This document shows, in pieces, positions 28,144 to 38,200 of a stretch of 64,000 nt of DNA (its first letter is position 1; each line of letters begins with the position of its first letter). The position numbers and the translations under genes were made by a program. A model generated the notes under the pieces. That model was not told where the DNA came from, made no database searches, and saw nothing but the letters and a program-made list of their open reading frames with translations. The DNA lies in NCBI GenBank assembly GCA_902363805.1, contig CABJBF010000003.1, positions 444,951 to 508,950 of the forward strand, written 5' to 3'. This DNA comes from Eubacteriaceae bacterium. GTDB lineage: Bacteria; Bacillota; Clostridia; Lachnospirales; Lachnospiraceae.

Positions 28144-30615
28144 TTAATGCAGACGACCAAACGCCATAAAATGTTCCTGCCAGTAAGCACTTGCAATGCT
28201 GGTATACTGGACAGGCTTGCCACAGTGGATCATCATGTTATTGCCGACATAGATTCCCACATGGCTTGCTCCCGGTGTGTCATAGGTTCCCTGGAAGAAG
28301 ATCAGATCTCCCGGCTTTGCCTCCGATAGAGATACCTGCGAACAGTGTGACCGCAGCTCATCTGCAGTACATCTTCCGACATTCCATCCATTTCCACAGT
28401 TATTGATAACCCAGCTCACAAAACCGGAACAGTCAAAACCACTTGGGGAATAACCGCCCCATACATATGGAACACCCAGATATTTTTCTGCTTCCTGTAT
28501 CATTTTTGCAAACTGTGGATCAGATAAAGCATCTGCCGGTATGTCATAACCAAATCCACTGCTTCCGGTGGGTATGCTGTTTAGATCAAACAGATAATCA
28601 CGGTTGCCGTAATATTTGTTATACGCATCGTAGCGTTCCTGTTCTTCCTCTGTCATACGGCTCCTTAACACGGCATCCAGGCTGTGGTTTGTCATCGTCA
28701 CATCCAGACGGTTCACCTCTTTTGTAGTCGTGACCTGCACTTCCTGGTTTCCATTGCTGTCTGCTATGTAGGCTTCCCATGTCTGGTGTCCATGTGCGGA
28801 TGCCGCCGCATGATTGTCATAGTAAACATCGAACTGTACCCCATATCTTGCGAACGCTCCGGTATCTTCTACTACATATTCCACACCGTTCATGACTACA
28901 TGGGTCCCGATCGGCACAAATGGATTCGCCGCATCCACGGCAATCGTATGGTTTGCTGTCGGCATCGCCCCACTGGCTGTCGGTCCGCCACTCCACTGGC
29001 CACAGCAGATCGGGCAGTTACAGTACCCACTTGTCACAACCAGTCCCAAGGACTCCCCTACCCGGACAGTCTTGGTTTCTGTAACTGTTTCTCTGGTAGA
29101 GTCTGTGGTGATTCCATACTGCTGTCGGAAGATCTCCTTAATCTCCTCTGCCACTTCATCGTAAGTGAAGCCGCCGTATTTTACCGTAAGATAAGAGATC
29201 AACTGATATGGGTTATGACCGATCTCATCAATCTGGTACCGGTATTCGTCATAATCCGGATGGGTGGATTCCATCTGATTGATCTGTGTATTCAGTGCTT
29301 CTTCCAAGGCACGGTAAGCATTTTCAGCGGCATAAATATCTTCATCCGTACTGGAATAGCTGGTAGAGATGATTGCTGAAGAAGCTCCCTGCAAAGATGC
29401 CGTACAGCTGGTAAAACTGGCTGCGATCAGCACAAAGATCAGAGCAAAGACAGCTACCGTGGCAAAAATCCCCCGGTTCTGTGCCGCCACCATCTTGACG
29501 GCATCTTTCGCTTTTTCCGTAAACTTCTGTGCGGAAGTGATCGCTGCATCCTTTACTTTTTTACTCTGTCTGGCTGCCTGATACTGCTTCTGGTAACGCT
29601 TCTTCTGAAAGAGTTTCTGCAGGGCAGATTTCTTTTTCTTCTCTGCTTCTCTTTTCACTGCGTCCTTCGCTTCATTTCCATAGGCAGTCTCAAATATCAG
29701 CCTGCTCCTTTCTGCTTCATCCAGGACGCTTTCTTTTAATCTCCGGGATTCTTCCCTTCGCCCTTTCAGCCGTTCCCGCATGTAGATGGATTTCCTTGCA
29801 AGGCTTTCCCCGACAAGCTCTGCCCGGTGTGCCCCTTCCACTGCCGCATTTTCATCCTCTTCTTCGTGCGTTTTCCAGTGTGCTGCTGTGACTGCCGCAT
29901 CTTTGACTGCCGATGCCGGATTCCGGATACCGATCCCGGCACCATGTACCATGCCGTCACCCTCATCACCAAAAGACAGACGGGAAACTTTTTTCCGCTG
30001 TTCCTTCAGCACCCGTTCCCTTTTGGACTTGTCTTTGATCTCCTCGTGGAACTTATCCAGGGAATCTTCCATCACTTCGGAAGTTTCCCGGTAACGGGCA
30101 GATTCTCTTTTGGCTGCTTTTTCTTCTCTGGAAGTCTCCTTTTCCTTCCTTCTTTCCTTTGCAGCATAATCCCTGACCATCTTTTTCTTCCGAAGATCCC
30201 GGCTGTCTGCAACTGTCTCCAGATATGCCCGTTCCCCTCTTGGCTGTCCACGGATACTCTCTGTACGAAAGGCAGATTTGGGGTTCTCGCTGCTATCGTC
30301 TGTAAGCCCCTCTTCTACATCCGCATCAGTTGCTATATCTTGTTCATCATCCAATATATCTGCATGTTCCCTACTATATCTGGGTTTTCTGGAACTCTGC
30401 TCCGGCTGTTCCATCTCCCGTTCTTCTTTCAGCCGTTCATGTCTGCGTTTACTAAAATCCAGTTCCTCTTTCTTCTCACTGCGGGAAATCTCGGTATCCG
30501 TATCCCGCCCGGTGATCCTTTTTTCTTCCTTGTTCCGGAGGTTTTCTTCCCGCAGTCCATCCCGGCTCATTTTCTGGACGGTTTTATCTCTCGCCTTATA
30601 CTCATGCTCCTGCAA
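28144..30615 (-). CDS. CD1108-type NlpC/P60 and 3D-domain cell wall hydrolase
   Basis: 823 residues. A long charged cytoplasmic N-terminus (1-370) precedes one membrane segment (IFATVAVFALIFVLIAASF). A 3D-type domain follows near 540-640 (GYCNCPICCGQWSGGPTASG, VVEDTGAFARYG). A C-terminal NlpC/P60 domain has the catalytic Cys in SGFDCSGFVSW and His in GASHVGIYVG. It probably opens peptidoglycan for the mating channel, like VirB1/Tn916 Orf14. The start is a TTG at 30615 with AAAGGGG 10 bases before it. Confidence 0.9.
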   Translation of the reverse strand: MQEHEYKARDKTVQKMSRDGLREENLRNKEEKRITGRDTDTEISRSEKKEELDFSKRRHERLKEEREMEQPEQSSRKPRYSREHADILDDEQDIATDADVEEGLTDDSSENPKSAFRTESIRGQPRGERAYLETVADSRDLRKKKMVRDYAAKERRKEKETSREEKAAKRESARYRETSEVMEDSLDKFHEEIKDKSKRERVLKEQRKKVSRLSFGDEGDGMVHGAGIGIRNPASAVKDAAVTAAHWKTHEEEDENAAVEGAHRAELVGESLARKSIYMRERLKGRREESRRLKESVLDEAERSRLIFETAYGNEAKDAVKREAEKKKKSALQKLFQKKRYQKQYQAARQSKKVKDAAITSAQKFTEKAKDAVKMVAAQNRGIFATVAVFALIFVLIAASFTSCTASLQGASSAIISTSYSSTDEDIYAAENAYRALEEALNTQINQMESTHPDYDEYRYQIDEIGHNPYQLISYLTVKYGGFTYDEVAEEIKEIFRQQYGITTDSTRETVTETKTVRVGESLGLVVTSGYCNCPICCGQWSGGPTASGAMPTANHTIAVDAANPFVPIGTHVVMNGVEYVVEDTGAFARYGVQFDVYYDNHAAASAHGHQTWEAYIADSNGNQEVQVTTTKEVNRLDVTMTNHSLDAVLRSRMTEEEQERYDAYNKYYGNRDYLFDLNSIPTGSSGFGYDIPADALSDPQFAKMIQEAEKYLGVPYVWGGYSPSGFDCSGFVSWVINNCGNGWNVGRCTADELRSHCSQVSLSEAKPGDLIFFQGTYDTPGASHVGIYVGNNMMIHCGKPVQYTSIASAYWQEHFMAFGRLH

Positions 30616-30647
30616 CTTTGACCATCCCCTTTACTGCTTTGTCCCGG

Positions 30648-30959
30648 TTATTCTGTCTTATCCTGATAGTCCTCCCATTTCTCCAACACTTCATCTGCCA
30701 TCCCTGCAATGGAATCCGTCAGCTTGTCTGTCATTCGCTCACTTAAAGTTCCCCTTACAGCCAGACAAGATGTAATTCCCATGAAATCAATCAGTTCCGC
30801 CAGATAGATAAGGGCATCCATCATTTCATCAGCCGTCACTTTTTCCTTTGTGTCCTTTTCCATTTTCAAAATCTCCTTTTCATTGTCTGCACAGATTCTT
30901 TCTGCAAATATGCAGCAAGGTTCGCCGCTGCATCTCTCCATGTTTCTGTAATCTTCCAT
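30648..30959 (-). CDS. small conserved-looking protein of the conjugation module
   Basis: About 103 residues from the second ATG, which has GGAGG at 8-9 bases; an ATG five codons upstream is also possible. It is acidic, with a helical-looking C-terminal part (ADEMMDALIYLAELIDFMG) and several Cys near the N-terminus (CSGEPCCIFAERIC). I do not recognise the family. It lies between virB4 and the NlpC/P60 gene. Confidence 0.6.
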   Translation of the reverse strand: MEDYRNMERCSGEPCCIFAERICADNEKEILKMEKDTKEKVTADEMMDALIYLAELIDFMGITSCLAVRGTLSERMTDKLTDSIAGMADEVLEKWEDYQDKTE

Positions 30960-31053
30960 CTTGTAATCCTCCATGATTTCCGGGCAGAAAAATTGCCGGA
31001 AGTATTCCTCCGGCTCATCCTCTACTCTGTTTTATTTTGTTTCGTTTATTTCT

Positions 31054-33873
31054 TTAATCGTCCCGTTCTCCGATACCAAGTTTCTTACGCTTTTCCACCT
31101 CATCCGGCTTAGAAGTCATCAGGGCATACAGCATCAGGGAATTATCAAACTTATCCTTGAACGGGATAATGGTGCTGCCATAAAAGACCAGTCCCTCACC
31201 TTCCCCGCTGTTCGTTACATAAGAAAGCTGGTGAGGGGAAATGTTGAGCTGTTTTGCAAGGATCTGTCTGTCACCAGATGCCTGGTTGAGCATCAGGATA
31301 AAGTCCGAGTTTTCAAAGATGTTCTCAATCTCCCGGCTGGCTAACAGGTCTTTTACGTTCTGTGTGATACCCGTAGGGATACCACCCCATTTACGGAAAC
31401 GCTTCCAGATCTCCACACTGTATGCTGCCGTCTGCTCCTCTTTTAAGAGCAGATGGAACTCATCAATGTAATATCTGGTACTCTTATTCGCAGAACGGTT
31501 GACCGTTACCCTGTTCCACACCTGGTCCTGCACGATCAGCATACCCAGTTTTTTCAGCTGTTTTCCCAGATCCTTAATGTCAAAACATACGATACGGTTA
31601 CTCAGTTCCACGTTGGTTCTATGGTTAAACACTTTTAAGGAACCATTGACATAAATCTCCAGTGCCGTTGCCAGACGCTGTGCTTCCTGCTCTTTCTGAT
31701 TACGGAGAAGATTATATAAATCCTCTAAGATCGGCATTTTTTCCGGTACCGGGTCAGAAAGGAAATCCTGATAGACCAGCCTTACGCATCGGTCAATGAC
31801 GGTCTTTTCAACCGGCTCCAGTCCGTTCTTTCCGCCTACTACCAGCTCACAAAGAGACAGGATGAAGTCCGATTTTAAGGAAAGCGGGTCATCATCGTCA
31901 GCGTAATCCAGGTTAATATCCATCGGATTGATATAATCGTGGCTGGTCGGGGAAATACGGATCACCTGTCCATGAAATGCCCGGACTAACGGATAATACT
32001 CCCCCTCCGGGTCACAGACGATAATGTCATCTTTCGTCACGATAAATGCATTTGCAATCTCTCGTTTTGCCGCAAACGACTTACCGGAACCCGGTGTACC
32101 AAGAATCAGTCCGTTCGGGTTCTTCAGTTTCTTCCTGTCTGCCATGATAAGGTTATTGGACAGGGCATTTAATCCATAATAAATAGATTCCCCAGCCATA
32201 AATAATTCCTGTGTGGTAAACGGGACAAAAATTGCCGTGGATGTCGTTGTCAGTGCCCGTTTGATCGGTACAAAATTCACCGCAAGCGGCAGGCAGCTCA
32301 TCAGTCCCGTCTCCTGCTGGTAATCCAGCCGTTTCAATGCACAGTTATATTTCTGTGCGATACCGGCAGTCTGGAACACCACATTTTCCAGTTCCTGTCT
32401 GGTCGGTGCAGTATTTAAGAACAATGCTGTTACAAGGAACATTCGCTCATTTCTGGACTGTAGATCTTCCAGAAGCCTTTTTGCTTCCCCACCGTATGTA
32501 TTTAAGTCCGAAGGGATAATGTCCATGTCATAGCCTGCCCGGACTGCTTTTTTCTGTTCCTCGATCTTCATACGGTTAATATCCGTCACCTTGCTTTTTA
32601 CCAGCTTGATTGCCTTCATCTGGTCGATGGACTGGATATGGAAATTCACCATCAGGTTGCTGTCCATCTCCAAAAACTCTGCCAGCATCTTGTCGGTAAG
32701 TTCCGGTGCAAGGATCTGTAAATAGGAAACAGCTCCCATCGTGCCGCCCATCTCAAAATCTTTTCCACTCTTAAATACAAAACTGGTCGGTGCGACATAA
32801 TCCTTGGTACTAAGCCCTGTCCGAAGCACATCATCATAAGAGAAATGGAACGGAACTTTGCTGTCCTGGTTAAAGGTTTCATACATGATCTGTAACCGTT
32901 CCTCCCCATTCAGCGGATAAGCAGATACCCCAAGAATCTTAAAATTGTTCAGAATATCCGACTCGATACGTTCTAGTTTTGGTCGTGCTTCCCGGATATT
33001 CTCCGCTTCAATCCCAAATGTGATATATTTGGTACGCATCAGCCCGTTATTTCCTTTTGCCAACTGATTATTAAGCATCTGGGCAAACTCCATACGCAGG
33101 TCATCAAATTCATCTTCCTGCGGATTGATATGGATGACTTTCTCATACTCTGCCATGTTGCTGTGCTGGTTGATAAAGGACAGCTGAAAATGAATTGTGC
33201 TGTCAAAGTAATTCAGGAAATCACACCAGTTTTCAAAGATGGCGTTCTTATCTTCATTCTGTGCCAGCTGATAGTTGATGTCATAAAAACGGATCGTCTT
33301 GGAATAAAACTTGTCCTGCACCCGACAGATACCGTCCCTTCCCATCTCATGGTATGGAATCGACTGCTGTGCAGTGATCTTCTTATCCCTGGCACTATCC
33401 GATGTTTTCTTTCCTGTTCCACTGCTTTTCGTTCCAGAAACCGCTTTTCCTGCCGGACGCTGCCCCGGCGGTGCTGCGGCAGGTCTGTTCTTTTTCTTCT
33501 TCGCATTTTTCTTTGCGTCACGCACTGCCTGCTTTTCTGCTTTGGCTGCCAGTTTTGCTTCCTTTTTCGCATTTTTCTTATCCGCTTTTTCATGTTCCTT
33601 ATGCAGTTTTTCTTCATATTTCTGTGCCCTTTTGAGGGCTTTCTTTTCCCTGCGTGTCAGTTTCCGGTTCGGTCTGCGGACACCTCTTTGGCGTTCCAGT
33701 GCTTCATACCCTGTCACCATTGGCTCATCGTGCAGTCTGCCGCTTACTGATTTCTTTTTCATTGCGGGGTCTGGAAGTTCTTCTTCTCCATCCTCCTCAT
33801 CCAGCCAGTAATCATCCGGATATAATTCATCTAAGCTCTGTGGCGGCTGTCTATCGTTTTTTCTTTTTAACAC
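31054..33873 (-). CDS. virB4: VirB4-like conjugation ATPase (CD1110 family)
   Basis: 939 residues. A Lys-rich N-terminal region (about 75-165) precedes a VirB4 N-domain and a P-loop ATPase with Walker A LGTPGSGKSFAAK near 600 and Walker B RYYIDEFHLLL near 820. It powers assembly and function of the type IV secretion channel at the inner face of the membrane. The start overlaps prgI by 23 bases. Confidence 0.95.
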   Translation of the reverse strand: MLKRKNDRQPPQSLDELYPDDYWLDEEDGEEELPDPAMKKKSVSGRLHDEPMVTGYEALERQRGVRRPNRKLTRREKKALKRAQKYEEKLHKEHEKADKKNAKKEAKLAAKAEKQAVRDAKKNAKKKKNRPAAAPPGQRPAGKAVSGTKSSGTGKKTSDSARDKKITAQQSIPYHEMGRDGICRVQDKFYSKTIRFYDINYQLAQNEDKNAIFENWCDFLNYFDSTIHFQLSFINQHSNMAEYEKVIHINPQEDEFDDLRMEFAQMLNNQLAKGNNGLMRTKYITFGIEAENIREARPKLERIESDILNNFKILGVSAYPLNGEERLQIMYETFNQDSKVPFHFSYDDVLRTGLSTKDYVAPTSFVFKSGKDFEMGGTMGAVSYLQILAPELTDKMLAEFLEMDSNLMVNFHIQSIDQMKAIKLVKSKVTDINRMKIEEQKKAVRAGYDMDIIPSDLNTYGGEAKRLLEDLQSRNERMFLVTALFLNTAPTRQELENVVFQTAGIAQKYNCALKRLDYQQETGLMSCLPLAVNFVPIKRALTTTSTAIFVPFTTQELFMAGESIYYGLNALSNNLIMADRKKLKNPNGLILGTPGSGKSFAAKREIANAFIVTKDDIIVCDPEGEYYPLVRAFHGQVIRISPTSHDYINPMDINLDYADDDDPLSLKSDFILSLCELVVGGKNGLEPVEKTVIDRCVRLVYQDFLSDPVPEKMPILEDLYNLLRNQKEQEAQRLATALEIYVNGSLKVFNHRTNVELSNRIVCFDIKDLGKQLKKLGMLIVQDQVWNRVTVNRSANKSTRYYIDEFHLLLKEEQTAAYSVEIWKRFRKWGGIPTGITQNVKDLLASREIENIFENSDFILMLNQASGDRQILAKQLNISPHQLSYVTNSGEGEGLVFYGSTIIPFKDKFDNSLMLYALMTSKPDEVEKRKKLGIGERDD

Positions 33874-34225
33874 CCTTCGTTCCCCCTTTCTTCTTTCTGA
33901 CCACGGTATACTTTTTCTCGTACATATTTTCCATCTGGTACTTGCGTACCGGAGGACGGATAAATTTTACGGTGATCATGTTTTTTAAGACCTTTTCTAA
34001 CGGAAGTCCATCCTTCTCATACATGGCAAACAAAAATGCCGGAAGCATAAGAAGGCACATCCCGGTCGCTGCGTTACTGGAACCAATGATTCCCCTGCTT
34101 AAGAAATAAAACGGAAGCCCTACTGCCGCCGCAATCCCAAAGCAGATCAGCTGCCGTTTCGTCAGGTTGAAAATGATCTTATTCTTGACCTTGGTTAAGT
34201 CTTTAGGCACAGATACAAATGCCAT
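33851..34225 (-). CDS. PrgI-family membrane protein
   Basis: 124 residues with two hydrophobic segments (QLICFGIAAAVGLPFYFL and a second near 55-70) and a Lys-rich tail. The start MAFVSVPKDLTKVKNKIIFN is typical of PrgI proteins, the VirB3-like partner of VirB4. It lies directly between virB6-like and virB4 genes and overlaps the latter. Confidence 0.9.
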   Translation of the reverse strand: MAFVSVPKDLTKVKNKIIFNLTKRQLICFGIAAAVGLPFYFLSRGIIGSSNAATGMCLLMLPAFLFAMYEKDGLPLEKVLKNMITVKFIRPPVRKYQMENMYEKKYTVVRKKKGGTKGVKKKKR

Positions 34226-34242
34226 TGCCAGTTCCTCCTTTC

Positions 34243-35112
34243 TTAGTGGGCGTTAAAGATACTGCGGGCAAAGTTTCCTGTTTTCATCAGACTGAAACAC
34301 AGGATCACCGTGTATGCCATCACGCCGAACAATGCAGAATGTATGTTATCTGACATCTGGATGTTTGCGACCAGGACCGCATAGATTCCCACGCAGACCA
34401 TCATAAAAAATCCCTGGAATGCCAGTGCAAACAATCCACGAAGATAGTTGTTCCCGATCTGCCCCCATTCCCGGTTGGACATGGTTGCAAACGGGATCGC
34501 TCCAACGGACGAATAGAGATAAATCTCAATCATACGTCCATACAAAATCACTGTAATAAAGACTGAGATAATCTTCATACACAGGCTTACAAGCATCGTT
34601 TCCAGTGCCAGTATGACAAGTTCACCAATCTCCATCGATTCCATCGCTGTCTCCATCGTAGAGATCATCGTATCTATATTGATCGCTGTATCAGAACTGA
34701 TAACCCCAGCTGCCCGGCTGACTACGGACTGCCCGACATCAAATACCGCCATCGTGATCGTAAAGGTATGGCTGACAATCCAGACTGCCACCCACATCTT
34801 GAAAAAGTATTTAAAGAACATCCAGGTGTCGATGTCGTGCATGTTGTTCTTTTCCGTCAACATGGAGATCAGCTCATAACAAAGTACAAATGTGATAATC
34901 ATACCGGCAATCGGTACAATGACCGACTCGGAAAGATTCTGTATCATGCTGTAAATGCTGCCATTCCAGCCCTGCGGTGTCTGCCCAATCTGAGCAGCAA
35001 TCTGACCGGTCTTTTCATTGACATCGGTATACATTGTTGTCAGGTTGGAACTTACCATGCCTGTCAGAAGATTCCTCATCCATTCTTCAATCGCTTCAAA
35101 TATCCGATCCAT
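34243..35112 (-). CDS. VirB6/TrbL-like channel protein (CD1112 family)
   Basis: 289 residues with at least six hydrophobic segments. The N-terminus reads MDRIFEAIEEWMRNLLTGMV. Position after Maff2 and before PrgI matches the CTn module. It forms part of the membrane channel for DNA transfer. Confidence 0.9.
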   Translation of the reverse strand: MDRIFEAIEEWMRNLLTGMVSSNLTTMYTDVNEKTGQIAAQIGQTPQGWNGSIYSMIQNLSESVIVPIAGMIITFVLCYELISMLTEKNNMHDIDTWMFFKYFFKMWVAVWIVSHTFTITMAVFDVGQSVVSRAAGVISSDTAINIDTMISTMETAMESMEIGELVILALETMLVSLCMKIISVFITVILYGRMIEIYLYSSVGAIPFATMSNREWGQIGNNYLRGLFALAFQGFFMMVCVGIYAVLVANIQMSDNIHSALFGVMAYTVILCFSLMKTGNFARSIFNAH

Positions 35113-35135
35113 GAGTCATCTCCCTCCTGCTTCTC

Positions 35136-35351
35136 TCAGCTGAACAATCCGGACAGTAACGGTACCAGCTGGGTGCCGATCAGAACGACACCGCCTCCTG
35201 CCATCAGCTGCTTGATCCCCTGGGACTTTGCACCTGGGTTGTCGTTTCCATATCCTTCTAACAGGTTGATAACACCCCATACTGCAAGTCCGGCTCCAAT
35301 CGCCACCACAAGTGTCTGTAAAATATTGATTGCCTGATTAAAAAACGCCAT
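35136..35351 (-). CDS. Maff2-family small membrane protein
   Basis: 71 residues with two membrane segments (LVVAIGAGLAVWGVINLL and MAGGGVVLIGTQLVPLL). This is the VirB2-like small pilin/membrane protein annotated as Maff2 in clostridial elements. It starts MAFFNQAINILQ and lies between virD4 and virB6-like. An AAGGAG precedes the start. Confidence 0.9.
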   Translation of the reverse strand: MAFFNQAINILQTLVVAIGAGLAVWGVINLLEGYGNDNPGAKSQGIKQLMAGGGVVLIGTQLVPLLSGLFS

Positions 35352-35486
35352 ATTCGTTGTCTCCTTTCAAATCTCTGTATTTCTCTGGTTTCTATCTTTA
35401 AGAAGTCTTTTCCGGCTCTGCCCTTACGGGCGGCCTTTCATGATCTCTCAAATCCATCACCTCCCAAAAGGGTAAAGAAAAAAGAG

Positions 35487-37382
35487 CTATGTGTCTGAAT
35501 CTTTCACATGCTCTGCTTCCTTGTTTTCTGTATTTAATTCTTCTGCCAGACTCTCTTCCGAAAACTCATACAGGTCAAATTCCTGTGTCCTCGTCAGTTT
35601 CACTTCCATCCGATGCCGCATATACGCTTCCACATCAAACTCATTTTTCTTATCGTAGTCTGACAGCTCCTTATACCGTTTGTGTCTGGTAATATCGAAC
35701 TTGTCACTGAAAAATGGTCTTACACCCCGAAGCTGCAAGATACATTTGCTGCCATCCATGACCGCAAGTTCGTCCCGGCTCATCAATTCCTTTCCTGTTT
35801 TCTGATAGTTCATCCCGTAAGAACGGCTCTGTCCACGGGTGTCCGAAGTGTTATATAAATCAATCGTTTCTTTTCCCAGCGTCTCGGAAATCTCCTTTAA
35901 GGTCGAACTTTCCTTACCGCCAAGGAATAACATCGTATCGCAGTTGCCTAGGATTGTCTCAGCTGCATCTTTGTAGATCGTCTTTAACTGGGACTGCGAC
36001 TGGAGGATAATGGATGCAGAGATTTCCCTGCTACGGATGGTTGCGATCAGCTTGTCAAACTTTGGAATCTGACCGATATTTGCGAACTCGTCACAGAGGA
36101 TTCTGACGTGATATGGCAGTCTGCCATGATGTACATCGTCTGCCCTGTCACATAACAGGTTGAATAACTGGCTGTACATCATCGCCACAACAAAGTTAAA
36201 GGTATCATCCGTATCGGAAATGATAATAAACAGTGCTGTCCTCTGGTCACCTACCATATCCAGTTCCATCTCATCATAGCTCATGATCTCACGAAGCTCT
36301 GCAATGTCGAACGGTGCAAGCCTTGCACCACAGGAAATCAAAATACTCTTTGCTGTCTTTCCTGCCGCCAGCTTATATTTCTTATACTGACGTACTGCAA
36401 AATGCTCCGGTTCTTCCTTTTCCAGTTCCTCAAACAGCATATCTACTGCATTTTTAAATGTCTCATCATCTTCCCTTGTTTCGGAAGCGTTGATAAACTC
36501 AAGCAGGGTCGCAAAGTTCTGTTCTTCTTCCGGTGCTTCATACCAGATATAGCCGATCAGGGCACAGTACAGAAGTCTCTCTGCTTTCGTCCAGAAATCC
36601 TCACTGGACTTCTCGCCTTCCCCTTTTGTGTTTACCATAATCGTATTTACCAGTTTCAAAATATCCTTTTCTGAATGGATATAGTGGAAGGGGTTATAAT
36701 GCATACTCTTGGAAAAATTGATCGTATTCAATACTTTCACTTTATATCCATGCCGTACCAGCATCTTTCCGCACTCAATGATGATCGTCCCTTTCGGGTC
36801 CGTGACCACATAACTGATGTATTTTCCCATCTGCATCAAGTTGGGCTTTACATAAAAACGTGTCTTTCCTGAGCCAGATCCGCCAATCACGATCACGTTC
36901 TTGTTCCTCGCAAATTTCGGATTCTTTGGTCTGCCATTCATGGTCAGCCGTTCCGTCATAGTCAGCAGGATATTGTTCTCAAATACCGGGTCGATAAAGG
37001 GTGCAATGTCTTTTGCCGTCCCCCATCTTGCCGAACCATACTCCACTCCCTGCCGGAACTTTTTGGCATTTTTCCCTTTCATATAGACCAAGAGCTTCAC
37101 CGCCACGGCTCCTGTAATCCCAACCAGCAATTCATTTTTATGCATACTTGGAAGAATCCTGCTGAATGCCATCTGGAAATTTAAGACCAGTACCATCAGT
37201 CTTTCTATCATAGAATCACCCACACAGTATTGATATAACCATGCCAGCTTATTTCCCACATAAAAGATTACGATATACGGAAGATTCATCAGAACAATCC
37301 GAAGCAGCTTATGTACATCCACCGGCGGTAACCTCTCCAGGTATCCTTTTCCTACACCAAGCAATTTCTGTAATCTGCTCAT
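35487..37382 (-). CDS. virD4: VirD4-type conjugal coupling protein
   Basis: 631 residues. Two N-terminal membrane segments precede a coupling ATPase with Walker A IGGSGSGKTRFYVKPN near 175 and Walker B VRILCDEFANIGQIP near 430. It brings the relaxase-DNA complex to the secretion channel. The start overlaps the pcfB stop by 4 bases, and PcfB is its usual partner. The relaxase it would serve is not in this window. Confidence 0.95.
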   Translation of the reverse strand: MSRLQKLLGVGKGYLERLPPVDVHKLLRIVLMNLPYIVIFYVGNKLAWLYQYCVGDSMIERLMVLVLNFQMAFSRILPSMHKNELLVGITGAVAVKLLVYMKGKNAKKFRQGVEYGSARWGTAKDIAPFIDPVFENNILLTMTERLTMNGRPKNPKFARNKNVIVIGGSGSGKTRFYVKPNLMQMGKYISYVVTDPKGTIIIECGKMLVRHGYKVKVLNTINFSKSMHYNPFHYIHSEKDILKLVNTIMVNTKGEGEKSSEDFWTKAERLLYCALIGYIWYEAPEEEQNFATLLEFINASETREDDETFKNAVDMLFEELEKEEPEHFAVRQYKKYKLAAGKTAKSILISCGARLAPFDIAELREIMSYDEMELDMVGDQRTALFIIISDTDDTFNFVVAMMYSQLFNLLCDRADDVHHGRLPYHVRILCDEFANIGQIPKFDKLIATIRSREISASIILQSQSQLKTIYKDAAETILGNCDTMLFLGGKESSTLKEISETLGKETIDLYNTSDTRGQSRSYGMNYQKTGKELMSRDELAVMDGSKCILQLRGVRPFFSDKFDITRHKRYKELSDYDKKNEFDVEAYMRHRMEVKLTRTQEFDLYEFSEESLAEELNTENKEAEHVKDSDT

Positions 37383-37906
37383 AATGACGGCTCCTTCTCC
37401 TTTCCTTTTGTTTTCTCCAGTTCTCTGTGCTTTGCAAGCGATTTGGTGATTGCCTGCTGTAACTTCTTCCTCACGGATGGTTTTTTGTCCTTATTGAGAG
37501 ACTTGCCCGTGTATTCCTTAAAAGCGGCAGTCATCACATCGGCATCCCTTGCCTTAAAGAACACATAGTATCTTGGCGGGTCAGCAGTCACATCTTTTTT
37601 CAGACTGAAATCAATGCTGTACTTCTTTGCTACCTGTTCAAAAGACTTGATGTTTCCATCTGTGATCTCAATGTTGGACAGCTGTACATTCTGCTTCATC
37701 AGCTTATCAAGGCTCTGTTTTCCCTTGTAGGTCTTATCCTCCTTTTCCTTCTGGGACTGTTTCTGGTTCGTTTTCTGTCCCTGCTGCTTTTTCTCCTGCT
37801 CCATCTTTGCAAGAGCCTTTACCATGGCAGATTTCAGCAGGTTGGCAGTGACCTTGCCACAGCGGATACAAAGTGAGACTGTTTTCTCATTCACTTCATC
37901 CTGCAA
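37379..37906 (-). CDS. pcfB: PcfB-family relaxosome accessory protein (DUF3801)
   Basis: 175 residues, Lys/Gln-rich. It starts MQDEVNEKTVSLCIRCGKVT and has YYVFFKARDADVMTAAFKEY and a basic C-terminus. PcfB links relaxase and coupling protein in enterococcal and clostridial conjugation. It is coupled to virD4 by a 4-base overlap. Confidence 0.9.
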   Translation of the reverse strand: MQDEVNEKTVSLCIRCGKVTANLLKSAMVKALAKMEQEKKQQGQKTNQKQSQKEKEDKTYKGKQSLDKLMKQNVQLSNIEITDGNIKSFEQVAKKYSIDFSLKKDVTADPPRYYVFFKARDADVMTAAFKEYTGKSLNKDKKPSVRKKLQQAITKSLAKHRELEKTKGKEKEPSL

Positions 37907-37945
37907 TCACACCACGCCCTTTCTTCTCTCACTGCTGTCTTATCC

Positions 37946-38098
37946 TTATTTATCACATTGCTGCTCCTTTCCTCTCTTTTCTGCCAGTTTCATATATTCT
38001 TTTTCTGATTCCGCCCCCACTTTGATACAGCACCAAAGGACAAATCCATATACCAGAAATACTGCAGCTGCAGCAACGATCAATACTGTTTTTGTCAT
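37946..38098 (-). CDS. small single-pass membrane protein
   Basis: 50 residues from the ATG at 38098, which has GGGAG 8 bases upstream; an open frame extends 15 codons further but without a site. One membrane segment (VLIVAAAAVFLVYGFVLWCC), then a charged tail. It lies between the adhesin gene and pcfB. Family not recognised. Confidence 0.6.
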   Translation of the reverse strand: MTKTVLIVAAAAVFLVYGFVLWCCIKVGAESEKEYMKLAEKRGKEQQCDK

Positions 38099-38129
38099 CT
38101 TCTTTTCTCCCTTCACTTCTCTTGAAATT

Positions 38130-38166
38130 TTATAAGAGGGCATCTATGAATCCTGTGTCCATAAAT
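38130..38166 (-). terminator. terminator after the adhesin gene
   Basis: GAGGGCAT pairs with ATGCCCTC, and an inner TATG/CATA extends the stem. The tail is only moderately T-rich. It separates the adhesin from the transfer genes. Confidence 0.55.
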
Positions 38167-38200
38167 GCCCTCATCCATTACTAAGAAATCTTATGCTTTC